The translations under genes and the position numbers were made by a program. From Chamaelirium japonicum (lineage: Eukaryota > Streptophyta > Magnoliopsida > Liliales > Melanthiaceae), in NCBI GenBank assembly GCA_947650365.1, contig OX393551.1:7950042-8014041 (forward strand): DNA of 64,000 nucleotides, in the 5' to 3' direction. Of this stretch, positions 47,311 through 59,030 are shown in pieces. Positions within the stretch are counted from its first letter, which is position 1; each line of letters begins with the position of its first letter. Below the pieces are notes generated by a model. The model ran no database searches and was not told the origin of the DNA. It saw only the letters and a list, made by a program, of their open reading frames with translations.

Positions 47311-47319
47311 ATGAGAATT

Positions 47320-47950
47320 TCAGTGGGCCGCAATTAGCGGCAAGGACACCCCCCGGGCATACCACCCCCCACCCACACCGTTATATTCGGCGGCAACACA
47401 CCTGACCGCCTTCGGCAACAAAACACTTTCGGCGGCAACTTCTGCCCCGCCCCGACGGACCAACGACCCCGACAACCACCAACAGGCTCGATGGACCGAC
47501 AGCCCCAGCAAAACCACCGGTCAAAACGAGAACCTCCTCATTTATCAAAATTTATATTTGAAAAACTTTATTTGAATTATAAAAAAAATATTAAAATTAT
47601 AATTTGAACTATAAAAAAAACTTTAATAGTCAGCCAAAATAGAATGGTTTAATTAGTTACCCAAATTAAGTAGGGGGTAAGATCAAAAATCACGGAATGT
47701 TCAATGGCTAACCATTAAATCCATTATTTAATGGTCGGCCAGATAGAATGGTTTAATGGCTTATTAATTTTTTTTGTTAATTTAATATTATATTTTTGAG
47801 CAAAAGAGGAGAAAATCTAGGGTATAACGGTGATGCCAGATCCCTGGTATCACGGGCAAATCAAACGCTGGAGCACCCATTCAGCATCACTACAATTGCA
47901 TCATAACCACATGATTTTAACCACCACAACAGGTGCATTCCACTTAGTTC
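47320..47950. other. Non-coding, AT-rich with repeated aatggtt(taat)
   Basis: Starts with a GC-rich block (ggcggcaac repeated near 47390 and 47430) and continues as AT-rich DNA with repeats of agatagaatggtttaatggc. No gene is seen. Confidence 0.4.
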
Positions 47951-47954
<4 letters not shown>

Positions 47955-47986
<32 letters not shown>

Positions 47987-48101
47987 GAGAGAAGAGAGAG
48001 AGAGAGATTGGGGGAAGTGAGAGAGACGGAGAAATAGAGAGAGAGATTGGGGGAAGAGAGAGAAAGAAAAAGAGATTGGGGGAAGAGAAAGAGAGATCGG
48101 G

Positions 48102-48162
<61 letters not shown>

Positions 48163-48948
48163 AGGCTAGCAATGGGTCGTGTCGTGTTTGGTTTCATGTC
48201 GTGTCCAAAACCCCTAAACCTGGACCTGACCCGTTTAACTAATCGTGTCTAGACCCTAACCCCGTACCCAGACCCATTTATAAATGGGTAGACCCACTAA
48301 GACCCGGTAAGACCCGTTTTAATAATTTATTCTTTATTTTTTTAATTTTATATTTTGTTATAACTCACCATCATGGGGTGTCCTGATCATAGCCGTCCGT
48401 TGAACTCATCGAACATTGTGATCAGATGCTGGGTTAGACCCGACCTGACCTGACCCATTGATTTTTAAATGGGTCAAACTGTTCGGAGACCAAAACTCGA
48501 ACCCGACTCATTACTAACGGGTTAGTCGCGTCGACCCGTTGACGGCCTGAACCCGTTTAACCTGACCCGGACCCTGCTAATTTCGTGTTGAATCTGCCAT
48601 GTCGAGTCCAAAATTCCCAGCCCTAAAAGAAAGATCGAGGGAAGAGAGAGACGGAGAGAGAAATCATGGGAGAGAGAGAGAGAGAGATCGGAGAATGAGA
48701 AGATATGGAGATCAGAGAGAGAGATACAGAGAGAGAGAGAGAGAGAGAGATTGTGGGGAAGAGAGAGAGAGAGACGGAGAGATAGAAATGGAGAGAAAAA
48801 GAGAGATACGGAGCGAGAGAGAAACGGAGAGAAAGAGAGAGAGATCGGGGGAATAGAGAGAGAAAATCAGATGGAGAGAGAGAACTGGGGAGAGAGAGTT
48901 GGTGGAAGAGAAAGAGTGACAGAGAGAGACGGAGAGAAAGAGAGAGAT

Positions 48949-48981
<33 letters not shown>

Positions 48982-49310
48982 TCGGGGGGGACAGGGAGAT
49001 CGAGGGAAGAGAGTGAGAGAATCGGGGGAGAGAGAGAGACAGAAAAAGAGAGAGTTGGGGGAAGAAAGAGAGAGATAGAGAGAGGGAGAGAGATGGAGAG
49101 GGAGAGATACGGAGAGAGGAAGAGATCGTGGGGAAGAGAGAGAGAGAGAGAGATGGAGAGAGAGAGACCGGGGGAAGAGAGAGAGTGAGTGGGGGAGAAG
49201 AGAGAAAGATACGGAAAGAGAGAGAGATACAGGGAGAGAGAGAAAGAGAGAGATCGGGGGAAGGAGAGAGAGATCGGGGAAGAAAAAGAGATCGGGGAAA
49301 GAGAGTGAAC
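47955..49310. repeat. GA-rich degenerate array, about 0.9 kb excluding a hAT insertion
   Basis: Repeats of gagagagagatcgggggaag with runs of pure GA. Both 47955-48160 and 48626-49310 belong to it; the middle is the hAT element 48161-48625. Frames encode RERERE on one strand and SLSLSL on the other and are not genes. Confidence 0.92.
48161..48625. mobile_element. hAT-like element with gggtcgtgtcgtg interior inside the GA array
   Basis: 465 bp. The left end is TAAGGCTAGCAATGGGTCGTG and the right end in reverse complement is TAGGGCTGGGAATTTTGGACTC. Interior is rich in gacccgttt/aacgggtc. Flanks agagagag and aaagaaag match at six of eight positions, as far as can be judged in GA-rich DNA. Confidence 0.65.
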
Positions 49311-49335
49311 GGCTGTGATCGCGTGCGCGGGAGAG

Positions 49336-49412
49336 TTTTGTCTAGTCAGCAGTGTTCCTTTTTGTCTAGTCAGCTTATGGTTCCATTTTGTCCTAGTCAG
49401 CACAAAACCACG
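49336..49412. repeat. Block shared with 26195-26258
   Basis: Two ttttgtctagtcag units and a terminal tgtcctagtcagcacaaaacc. Confidence 0.6.
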
Positions 49413-49605
49413 ATAGAAGTTATTAGGAAGATCGTCTTTGTCTTTAGGCACACCATGGGCGACCCCGGGTGACCAAAGAAGAAGTCCCCCTCCCCTCGGA
49501 TGAGCTCGAGTTCAAAGCCAACTCCGATTTTGGGTAAGCAGCATTGTAGCCAACATAGGACTTGGAGTTCAAAGAACACTCCCAGTGAAGCCGGCCTCCG
49601 CTCTC

Positions 49606-50085
49606 GCGATCAGCTTGCACGCGGAAGAGGTCGCCCGTGGCTGGCACCCACAGCTCGCCTGGAACTTACCCTGACCGCATGTGATCGGCTCGCATGCAGA
49701 AGAGGTCGCCCGTGGCTGACACCCATCGCTCGCCCAGAGCTTACTTTGACCGCAATGCGATCAGCTCACACGCGAAGAGGTTGCCCGTGGTTGGCGCCCA
49801 CAACTCGCCCAGAGCTTACCTTGATCGCATGTGATCAGTTCGCATACGAAAGAGGTTACCCGTGGCTGACGCCCACCGCTCGCTTGGAGCTTACCTTGAC
49901 CGCATGCGATCAGCTCGCACGCGAAAAAAGGTCGCTCATGGCTGACGCCCACTGCTCGCCCGGAGCTTACTCTGACCGCATGCGATCAGCTCGGACGCGG
50001 AAGAGGTCGCTCATGGCTGGCGCCCACAGCTCGCCCGGAAGCTCGCCCTGACCGCACGCGATCGGCTCGCACACAGAAGAGGTCA
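49606..50085 (+). repeat. 75-bp tandem repeat, about 6-7 copies
   Basis: The motif gatcagctcgcac recurs at about 49609, 49683, 49757, 49833, 49908, 49985 and 50060. Because the unit is 25 codons long, the + frame 49500-50051 stays open and encodes repeats such as RGRPWLAPTARLELTLTAC. No domain is known to me; I read it as a U3 repeat. Confidence 0.88.
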
Positions 50086-50680
50086 CCCCCTGGCTAACTC
50101 CATCTTACAGTAGCGGATTGCAGCATCCCTTAGATAGAGCAGCATCTTCCACGAGGCCTCATTCATGAGTTATTGCGAGTCAAAGCTCTCGATGCAGCTC
50201 GCCAGCTGGAAAGAGTATTCCAGTCACCGCCAGTAGCCTGCCAAAACCCCAACTCTAGCTCGCGCACGAAAGAGGTTGCCCCTGGCATAGTTTAAAGAAC
50301 CCCTTAGAGGGCTCAACACCCACAGCTTGCCCAGGAGCTCGCCCGATCATGTAATAGCAAAGGAGTTCGTCTTCTTGCCTACAGAGGTCGCCTATAGTAA
50401 GGCGGTACCAAAATCGACAGATGTCACCACCCCCATGGAACTACGTGGATAATTGTGAGCCACATGAGCTGGCCAGAGTCGGTCTAGAACACCTCAGACG
50501 GGAGCCTTCCAGAATATCCACCTGGCGTGGACAAGACCGATGCATCCTCCCCACTCCCACTACTACCTGGCAGGCTAAACGACAAAGGCCATTAAGGGCC
50601 CATGTGGGCTAACATATGAAGGTGTAGAAGGTGCGGGAAAGAGCTGCCACGTGTCAGACTCTAGCGGTCTGCAAAATGTC

Positions 50681-50688
50681 TATAAAGG
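50681..50688 (+). promoter_or_regulatory. Candidate TATA box of the gypsy LTR
   Basis: tctataaaggta, about 160-200 bp before the primer site, a usual U3/R arrangement. Confidence 0.5.
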
Positions 50689-50879
50689 TACGATCCCCGG
50701 CTCCAAAGTACAGGTTCAAAACTCAGAAACCCCATATTTTCTAACTACTAAGCCTCCTTCCTTTCGAACTAGCACTGACTTGAGCGTCGAGGGTCTGCAC
50801 TCCTCACGGAGCCAGTCGTTCTTACATTTTCCTTACCTTACAGGTCGAGCACCCGAGCGAGCGAGATTTCCCCCCTATA

Positions 50880-50896
50880 TTTGGCGTCGTCTGTAG
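50880..50896 (+). promoter_or_regulatory. Primer binding site of a Tat-type gypsy element
   Basis: ttggcgtcgtctgtagg resembles the TTGGCGCCGTCTGTGG site that follows the 5' LTR in Tat-lineage elements (Grande, RIRE2 type), with two C-to-T/G-to-A changes. Confidence 0.65.
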
Positions 50897-50915
50897 GATA
50901 TTTCGACTGGTTCCT

Positions 50916-52200
50916 GTGAGAACGCCTACAAACAACACGATCGAAAGCCGCGCTTTCACAGGAGGCCCTAATGGCTCCTTCCACATAGGGGCAGAGACAG
51001 GCGAAGGCTCGCACCATATATGCACGAAGTGGGACGCCGGTCAAACTATCCAACCTCCTGTCCTGCTTAGTGACCAGCTCCTCATGGAGATGTTGGCCAC
51101 CCAATGGGCCATGATGGATGAACTAACACGGCTGCGCCAGATTCCTACGACGAGCGGAAGAACTAATCCCCCCTCCCTCGGGCTCGAGCAACGGAGGGGA
51201 GGATCGGTGGGTCAATCCCGGCAGACAGGAGTGTCGGCAGGGGCCCGCTCCCCCTATGCGACCTCCTCCGATCTTGGCATCGCATTAATCTATGCTGGGG
51301 CCCACGTGGCGAGCATCCCATCAGGAGCCCCCCGTGGGAGGCGTAGTCACAAACAAGACAAAAGAGTCGGCTCTCGGGCGACTTTAGTGACTTGTCACCC
51401 AACGTTCTAGCAACGGACCCGACACCCGCCTTCGCCCCCCCCCCCGGCGAAGCCGAAGTGTGGGATCTGACGAGTCAGAGGCGAGGTCTCGAGGGCGAGA
51501 TCGTAACCCGCGCCATTGGCGTGAGCGGGAACCCACGGAGGGAAGTGTTACCCCGTGCGGTGACTCGTGAGATGACAGCCTCACACCGACCTTTTCCTGC
51601 GCCGAGGCGGCTACCCGTGAAGCGGCGGAGCGATCGCCAGGACATCGCCCCTGAGTACCGCCACAGCGAGAGTGTGGACCGGCCTAGAGGGAGCGTGCAT
51701 GATCGCTTAGGGCCTGCGTAGCCGCTTTTGGGAAATCGCCCTGAGTGTTGGTGGCTACCTAGCAATGCCCTTCACAAACGAGATTCACCAGGGGGGTTTC
51801 CCTCAACACTGGACTCTGCCAAAGTTCGTGCTGTTTGATGGGTCACACGATCCGTGGACCATCTCTTGGCCTACCGGAAGTTATTTTTCTGGGACCATGA
51901 CCACATTCTGTGTCGGACGTTCCCGAGTAGCTTGACCAGTTCAGCTTTGAACTGGTTCCACAAGTTGCCATCCCATTCCATTTCCAACTTCACCACTCTG
52001 TCTGGGTTGTTCTTGGAACAATACCGCTGTAACCGACAACTACCTAAAAGGATCGAATCATTGTTTGTCCTGACTATGGGAGCTCGGGAAACCCTTTGAT
52101 ACTTCACAACATGGTTCCACAATGCCTAACTCACCCTCGAGGACTCAGCCGGGCAAGATCGGACGGCCGTGATCAAACCCTTGAAGCCATACCTCCTTGT
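50916..52200 (+). pseudogene. Tat-like gypsy gag, frameshifted and truncated
   Basis: Frame 50916-51410 encodes the N-terminal part (LATQWAMMDELTRLRQ and a low-complexity hinge). After frame changes a retrotransposon gag core appears at 51854-52099: SSALNWFHKLPSHSISNFTT and LFLEQYRCNRQ, matching the family pattern A-x2-WF-x2-LP-x2-SI-x-SF. A stop at 52097 and further breaks follow, and no protease or RT is present. The element ends within a few hundred bases of the cyclin C 3' region. Confidence 0.75.
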
Positions 52201-52401
52201 AGGTCTCTTCAACTGGTAGATAGCCATAATAAGTCATCCCTGCGCACAAACCAATAGGATCTGAAGAGCAGACACATCCTATGAGGACATGGACCCTTGT
52301 TTGTCTGCATCAACTTCACTGTAGTTTCACATCTGCAGCTGATTAACTACCTCTCCTCCATTCCATCTAGTCTGATAAGAATGGATTAAGGTTTCAGCAA
52401 T

Positions 52402-52645
<244 letters not shown>

Positions 52646-52924
52646 ACATCATCTTTCATATAAAAGAATGAAAAGTACAACAAAATCTTCGAAGCTCCGA
52701 GACCGTCATTGAGGTATACCAGGATCACCTATTATCGTCATCTTCCTCTCAAACGAGACTTAAATGCATGGACAATGTGTCGATATATCATAAACTTGGA
52801 GCCATCAAGATACACAACTTATAGATTACACAGCATTGTCAATAAAATGACACCAGGTAACATAGTCTTTTCATGTGTAGCATCCAGACAACATCTAAAT
52901 TCCATATCAAGGCGGTAACCTCAC

Positions 52925-54465
52925 TTAGGCCTTCACTGCCAATTTGTTGAGAGCAGGCTTTATCTTCTCCTCCGGAAGACCTTTATAAGCATCGGTTTTG
53001 TAGAAGTCGTAGAAGTCCAAGATTTCCATGGAGATATCTTGACCTGTAAATCATCAATGTGAGCTGCTTATTTTGGGCCAGGAGAAAAACTTGCTCCAAT
53101 CAAAATAGGAGAGCAAGAGTCCTTTGATGGAATCCCTTACAATATTCATGTCGACACGAAGCTCCTCAAACCATGCGGTCGTCTCTTTATCTTTAAGCAC
53201 GCTTGCGATGTATATGCAGGCCAATGCAATCATATAAGGAGGATAAATGAGAATAAGATCCATCTTGTAAGTGTCATTTACAAGACCCCTGCGTATTTTA
53301 AGCACTGGTTAGCATACAAGCTGCTTGTCCAGAAAGAAAAAAAACACATAATTATGAAAAGTACTAATCACAGAATTTGTTGGGGCCCATACATACTACA
53401 AAAATATAAAGCCCTAAATCTAAACTAGGATTGGAACTTATTTAAACAGTGCGAAATAATAAAATCATCATCTAGATCTTATCCCACTAATCTGGCCTTC
53501 CGTTGAATAGGATGCAACAATACATGAACATAAGCCTTTGATTATCAATCCCACTAATCTGAGCTTTATAGCATTATTTCAATCCTTTAAAGAGATTAAA
53601 GGTTATTTTGTTAACCCCGAAAATTCCTGATCTATTCGGAAGTTTTATCTTCCGATCAACCAGCTGATTCAGGATCTTGTATGTGGACTTGTAGGGTTGG
53701 CTAGTCTAATAATTATTACTCACCCAATTGGCCCCAAATAATTGAAAGCCATTGATGTTTAAATATATTTGGAATCTTAATTGTTTATTTATCACTGATC
53801 TGCTGCACATTCACAATCATTGGCATTCACCCTAGGAAGAAGTCCTGCATCATGATCTCTGTGAAGACGAGAATACTATAAATGCTTACCAAGAGATATG
53901 AGTCAAATCTGCCATGCCAGCATCCTGCAACAACCTGTTTAAAGAAGAAGATTCATTTGCCACATATTTCTTTTTTTAGAGAAAAAGGTCAAATATATGT
54001 GCAAGTATATTTGTCACAAAAGCTGCTGCTTTTAACATAACCAAATTTCGAGCTGCACCGTATGGAACCAGATTTTTAGCATTTTGTCTATATATGTATT
54101 CATTTAACATATACAAGGCTGCCAATGTTGTTTAAACCGGACCGGACCGGCCGGTCCGGGCCGGAAACCGGTGAACCGGCAGGCTCAACGGCCCGGCTGC
54201 CCATCGAACCGCTCCAGGAAATCGAACCGGGAGCGAACCGCTGGACCGGCCGGTTTTAGGCAAAAAACCGGGCGGCTGACTAGATTTGCTGAACCGGGCG
54301 GTTTAGTGACTTCAGTCAGCCTATTAAAAGGCTGAAAGTCTGAAACCCTCTCACGTCTCACCCCGAGCGCCCGTGGCCCGTGCGACGTTTCGTCTCCCTG
54401 CCGGTGCCGGGCCTGCCGATCAGCCCCCACGGTGCACTCTCAGCCTCCCAGGTACTCCCCTGAGT

Positions 54466-54527
<62 letters not shown>

Positions 54528-54577
54528 GGACCGATGAAGACTGAAGAGTCTGAAGTCTGAACTTTTTTTTTTTTTTG

Positions 54578-54638
<61 letters not shown>

Positions 54639-54725
54639 TCAGGCCGCAGTCGCACGGCGCACTTCAGGGCCCAGGCCGACTGACGGACTGAGTAGGTTTT
54701 TTTTTTTTTTTGGATTCTCTCTCTT

Positions 54726-54770
<45 letters not shown>

Positions 54771-54856
54771 TCAGACTTCAGTCTTCAGACCGCACGGCGC
54801 ACTTCAGAGTTCAGGCCGACTGAGTGTAGAGACTGTAGTAGGTTTTTTTTTTTTGG

Positions 54857-54896
<40 letters not shown>

Positions 54897-57800
54897 GGAC
54901 CGATCATGATTGTAAAAAGCTGTTTTTTTTTGTGCAATTGATTGTAAAATAAAAATTGGATTTCAGGGAAAATAAAAATCTATTTTTTTTTGTGGAATTG
55001 ATTGCACTATTGCAGAGAAACATAATTTGGTTAATCACTTAATCACTAAATAGTAAATTACTAAATAGTAAATACGAACAACGGAACAAGTAACAATGTA
55101 ATATACTAATATAGTAATATACTAATATGTACTTTTTTAATAACTTCTTGTTTTTTTTTAATAACCTCTATTTTTCATATTTTTTCCATAATTTTTCTCT
55201 ATTTAAAATATTTTTTACAATTTTCCCAACTTAATTAAAAAGTTTTATTAGTTTTAAATTTTTTATTTTCCGAACCGGTGAACCGGACCGGACCAGTACC
55301 CAAACCGGTTCATACTCCGGTTCGGCTCTGACAACATTGAAGGCTGCATGGATTCCCAATGTTACCATTTTAGATCAACAAAGATTTAAAAGAATAAAAA
55401 ATATCTCAAACATGGTGACGGAAAAATCACAGGAAAAACGTTACTTTTCAATTGCATTTGTTTGTCAGAACAGTGTATTCAAATTTCTGAGGGAGAAAAA
55501 GAACAAGCACTCAAAGGTTGACAGCATTTATTTACCTAAGTTACTATTTGATTCCAATTATTTCCTGACATGCAGCAAGGTGTCATACAGTGATGTAAAG
55601 ATGTAGATCGGAGAGTTACAATGCATTTTGGATCCAAAATGACCATGCATTAGCAACAAAAAGGCTGGAATATACAAGAATTAGGCTAGATGAAAGCACA
55701 AAAGAAAATATTAATATTCGAAGAAGAAAGAAAGAAAATATGATTTTATTTGCTGTTTAATGATCTAAAAATGGAACTCAGCTTCTCATATCAACCCCCA
55801 ATCGACCTTATCCTTCCTATGGCATGTGTGCCAATTAAGCAAAAGGGAATGGTAAGGAGACGAAAAATAAGGAATGGAAGAGAAAAAATGGGCACATGTA
55901 GAGCTATTTGCATGTTATCAGTAGCCTGCAGCATCCTCTTTTCTTTTCCACGCAATTTGGGTTAAGGTATGCCGCTTATTTCTCCCTTTTCTTGATAAGG
56001 CAAAACAACTTGTAGAATGCATTTAGGCCATAAATTAATTAGATTACGATCTAAACCATCCACCTAAATGACTTAAAATTATGGAAATACCCTCCATCCC
56101 GTTTCACATGATAAATTATATAGATGCCTCTAAAAACTAAACTATGTCTAGAAGAGGCAAATCGGACATATTTGTGTGCTGTTTGAAGCTTTATATTCCT
56201 CCTTTTGCTTGTGATCCTGTATCCTTGATCATAACCACATTGATTTCCTCCAAACTAAGGGGAATTTGATCCTTTCGAATTGGCATTTCTAGAGAAGGTG
56301 GATGCTGGAATTTGGGATTCATATCTTCATTCATGCAAAGTTGATGGGGATCAAATCTTGCCTGCACGGATCTCAATGCATCCCATGCTACCAAGTCGGG
56401 TATTTTTTGTTGTTGAAAAAAACATGACTTATTGTTGTGTCGTTTACTATATGACTTTTTTCCGATTTTTTAAAAAAGTCATGATTCGCAATTTAATCCC
56501 GATTTAAACGTTTTAATCCCGTCGTATACTGCACAAAAATTTTGTTGGAACATCTTTATATATATTTTAAAAACTGCTACCGTTTTTGTACTCAACTCTT
56601 TCCTGACTTTTTTTCGATTTTTCCACCTTCTCCCCTATCCGATTTTTTCCCGATTTTTGACTTGGTAACTTTGGATGTAGCAGATGATAAAATTAATGGT
56701 TTCCGAATTTAATGACTGAAATTAATGTTTTCGAAATGAAATATTAATCTTGGAATAAAATAGTTTTATTCCCAAAAAAAATTAATCCTAAAATATCTAT
56801 TTTCGGAATTATTAATTAGGATAATTTTTTGCTTTTATTAATTCTTATATTTCTTAGTTTAGTCCCATATCGGTTGTAGGAACATTATGTAATGCACTTG
56901 GGTCTTATTTAAAAGGACTATAGGGCTTTAGTTATTATTAATCAATGAAAAAGAATTTTGAAGCTTTGCTTTCATGACAACAACGATAGCTTGTCTTCTG
57001 CGATGGCGCGAAAGCTCGATTTCCCGGTGCGAAGTCAACGGTGTGAAGCCGGAGGGTTTGCAAGAGCCCTAAATCAATCTACCTTTTCCCCCATCAATAC
57101 CATCTCACGGTGATGCTTGAATCAAATTATACGAGAGCCCGTGGCTGTCCTGCATCGGTTTGGTATCAGAGTAAGCCTTGACGGATTCCAATTCCGTCAA
57201 GCGATCTTCGAGCATCGTTGACATCATCATCTTGTTTGTCGTTCATCATCACCATCTCTTCATCTGCATCGACACCTTTACACACAATATTTCCATATAT
57301 AAAGTGTCCAAATATTGGAACTAATCAAAATTTTGAACATTGGTTTCATCATAAATTTTATTTAGCATATGCTCCACCATGGTTTAAAATTTTTAGAAAT
57401 TTTTCAAACCTTCCTGTAATATTTTTAGGCCCTCAAAACAAACGATAGGATTTTGGGGGTCAAAATATTTGAAATGAAGGCGTAAAATCCAAAAAAAAAA
57501 TTTAAAATTCTGGCCAAATTGTCAAATGTACCTAAATGCAAAAATTTGTTGTGGGTCATTAGATCTAACCAGCGAACACCAATTTAGGGATGTCAAATCA
57601 AGGAAAACGCAAAGAGTCATTGATTCGATCAAATAGAAATCATTCCCAAAACATTCAAAATGGTAAATCTTAGATCTTTCGATTAATTCATTTCTATTGT
57701 TTAATTAGTAACTTGACATTATAAGCCCAAATCTATTAATTTCTTTATAGATTAGAGTTGATCGCACCTACCTTTCAAAAATTATGGGAGTTTAAACAAA

Positions 57801-59030
57801 ATCTTTAGTCTTAATGTCGATGAAATCATTTGAATTTTGGATATGTCATAGACATATAGTTCTTTTACTTCTATATATTTGTACAACTTGCATAGAAATG
57901 CATGCTACGTAGTGTTCCAACCAAGTAGGGAGTGTGGAAATGTTATTTAATTGCTCCAAAATGTGCATCTATTTTTAATAGATGATTGACAAGAGTTTCA
58001 TTGCAAAATTCCATCATTTTTATGTTTAGATTGTTATGCACCTACACAACCGGTATAGAAATACATGCTACGTGGAGCACCATATCCCTAGATAATATAG
58101 AATGTGATTTAAGTGTTCCGATGTCTTAATCTATGTTTGATGTAACATTGTCCCAAAAAAATCCATAATTTGAGCAATATTTCCATCGTTTTTAAAAAAA
58201 CTGTCAAAATATTTCCACGCAATATTTTTGTATCCTGCAATGTTGAATCAAAATTTCAAACCTTGATGAGGTATATAAAATTTTCCCAAGCCACCTTCGT
58301 CACTGTTAGAACCATTTTCCATGTCCTGTAAGATGCTAGATTTGTTTGGGGGAGATAAATATGTGTTACTATTGAAAAGATCTCTACTGATCCAAAATAT
58401 GCTTAGATTAAAAGTAAGTTTTCCCAATGCATCTATGTGTTTCTGCCAATCAGTACACTTCTGTGCTGGTATCTTCCCGTACTCGGTACAATAATGCATA
58501 ATAGCTATTTACATAGGAACAAGATCTGATACTTGTAAGAATTAGTGCACAGAGCTGGAGGCAAAATATTGCACTGCTTAAACATGATATGAGTCCCAGG
58601 TGTACCATGATCATCATCACCCAAGACTGATCCCCAAAAGATGGTGTATAGATATTTCTAAAGATGCGGGAAAGAAAATCTTACTGAAGCAATGCACGGT
58701 AAGGATGATAAACAACCAAATAAAAATCAAGGGCTTCTAGAAGTTTCATTTCCATTTCAAGAATGTCCTTGATTTCAAATCGATATTTTTCATCTGGACC
58801 TGTCATGTCGAAGTGTAATGTGGGTCTTAGAACGTATGATACATAAAAAGATTCATGGTATTTCTGATAAAATGTAAATTAGTAAAATTCATGTTAAAGA
58901 TAGATAGTTACACATTTTTTTGATGTAAAACACAAGAGATCTAGCCTGCATTGTGCTCTCTTCTGCTTTGGATGCCAGGTACAAGCAAGTCGGGGAAACT
59001 AAACGTGGATCATATTCTGTCATGCTCTTT
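52925..59030 (-). CDS. CYCC1: Cyclin C, C-terminal five exons (5' exons outside the window or not found)
   Basis: Cyclin C is the regulatory partner of CDK8 in the Mediator kinase module, in the nucleus. Exons in coding order: 59030-58912 (KSMTEYDPRL, FYIKKM), 58799-58685 (EKYRFEIKDILEMEMKLLEA, YHPYRALL), 53934-53890 (QDAGMADLTHISW), 53288-53141 (NDTYKMDLILIYPPYMIALA, WFEELRVDMNI) and 53043-52925 (SMEILDFYD, LNKLAVKA, stop TAA). All introns are GT..AG and the first four exons join in frame. The last exon is one base short. After DMNI the family continues V-K-x-I-S-M-E, but GTCAAG is followed directly by ATATCTCC, shifting the frame unless the genomic base is an error. A 4.75-kb intron holds a hAT element. 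The N-terminal part (about 80 residues, start of the first cyclin fold) was not found up to 64000. Confidence 0.9.
54123..55339. mobile_element. hAT-like element, 1217 bp, in a cyclin C intron
   Basis: Exact 8-bp duplications aaggctgc at 54115-54122 and 55340-55347. Ends CAATGTTGTTTAAACCGG and, in reverse complement, CAATGTTGTCAGAGCCG. The subterminal DNA is rich in ccggaccggttt and its complement. The interior contains four CT tracts and duplicated cacggcgcacttcag blocks. No transposase; non-autonomous. Confidence 0.93.
54473..54895. repeat. CT tracts with interspersed 120-150 bp modules
   Basis: Four CT runs (about 54473-54524, 54581-54624, 54716-54764, 54859-54893). The spacers repeat the order tcaggcc-, gcacggcgcacttcag, gactga, gtaggtttttttt, ggattctctct, and gttggaccgat occurs at both outer ends. 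It is a minisatellite inside the hAT element. Confidence 0.85.
56855..57180 (+). mobile_element. Decayed copia-type LTR with primer site
   Basis: agtcccatatcggttgtagg (the usual start of many plant copia and TRIM LTRs) is followed by tttaaaagg (TATA-like) and, at 57161-57179, tttggtatcagagtaagcc, which resembles a tRNA-iMet primer site. The left end and any second LTR are not found. It lies in the large cyclin C intron. Confidence 0.45.
57850..58125. repeat. Diverged direct duplication of about 160 bp
   Basis: tagaaatgcatgctacgtagtgttcc (about 57890) and tagaaatacatgctacgtggagcacc (about 58050), each followed by related DNA with -aatgtgatttaa-/-aatgttatttaa-. Intron of cyclin C. Confidence 0.55.

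Larger units (their letters stand above)
49430..50878 (+). mobile_element. 5' LTR region of a Tat-like Ty3/gypsy element (left end uncertain)
   Basis: DNA directly upstream of a gypsy primer site, with a TATA-like tataaagg at 50681-50688 after cgtgtcagactct and a long repeat-bearing U3-like part. No second LTR lies in the window, so the left boundary (between about 49430 and 49600) and the exact right end (50842 or 50878) are not fixed. Confidence 0.5.

Noticed and set aside
47830-49472. RERERE/SLSLSL frames (also 42413-42706, 52327-52728, 54440-54909)
   Set aside because: Products of GA/CT repeats in all frames.
49606-50085. CRISPR-like array
   Set aside because: Units are contiguous 75-bp tandem repeats without unique spacers, in a plant retroelement LTR.
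58248-58499. 83-codon minus-strand frame (MHYCTEYGKIPAQKC...) inside the large cyclin C intron
   Set aside because: Same strand as cyclin C but does not match any part of the family and does not fit between the exons, which already join in phase.
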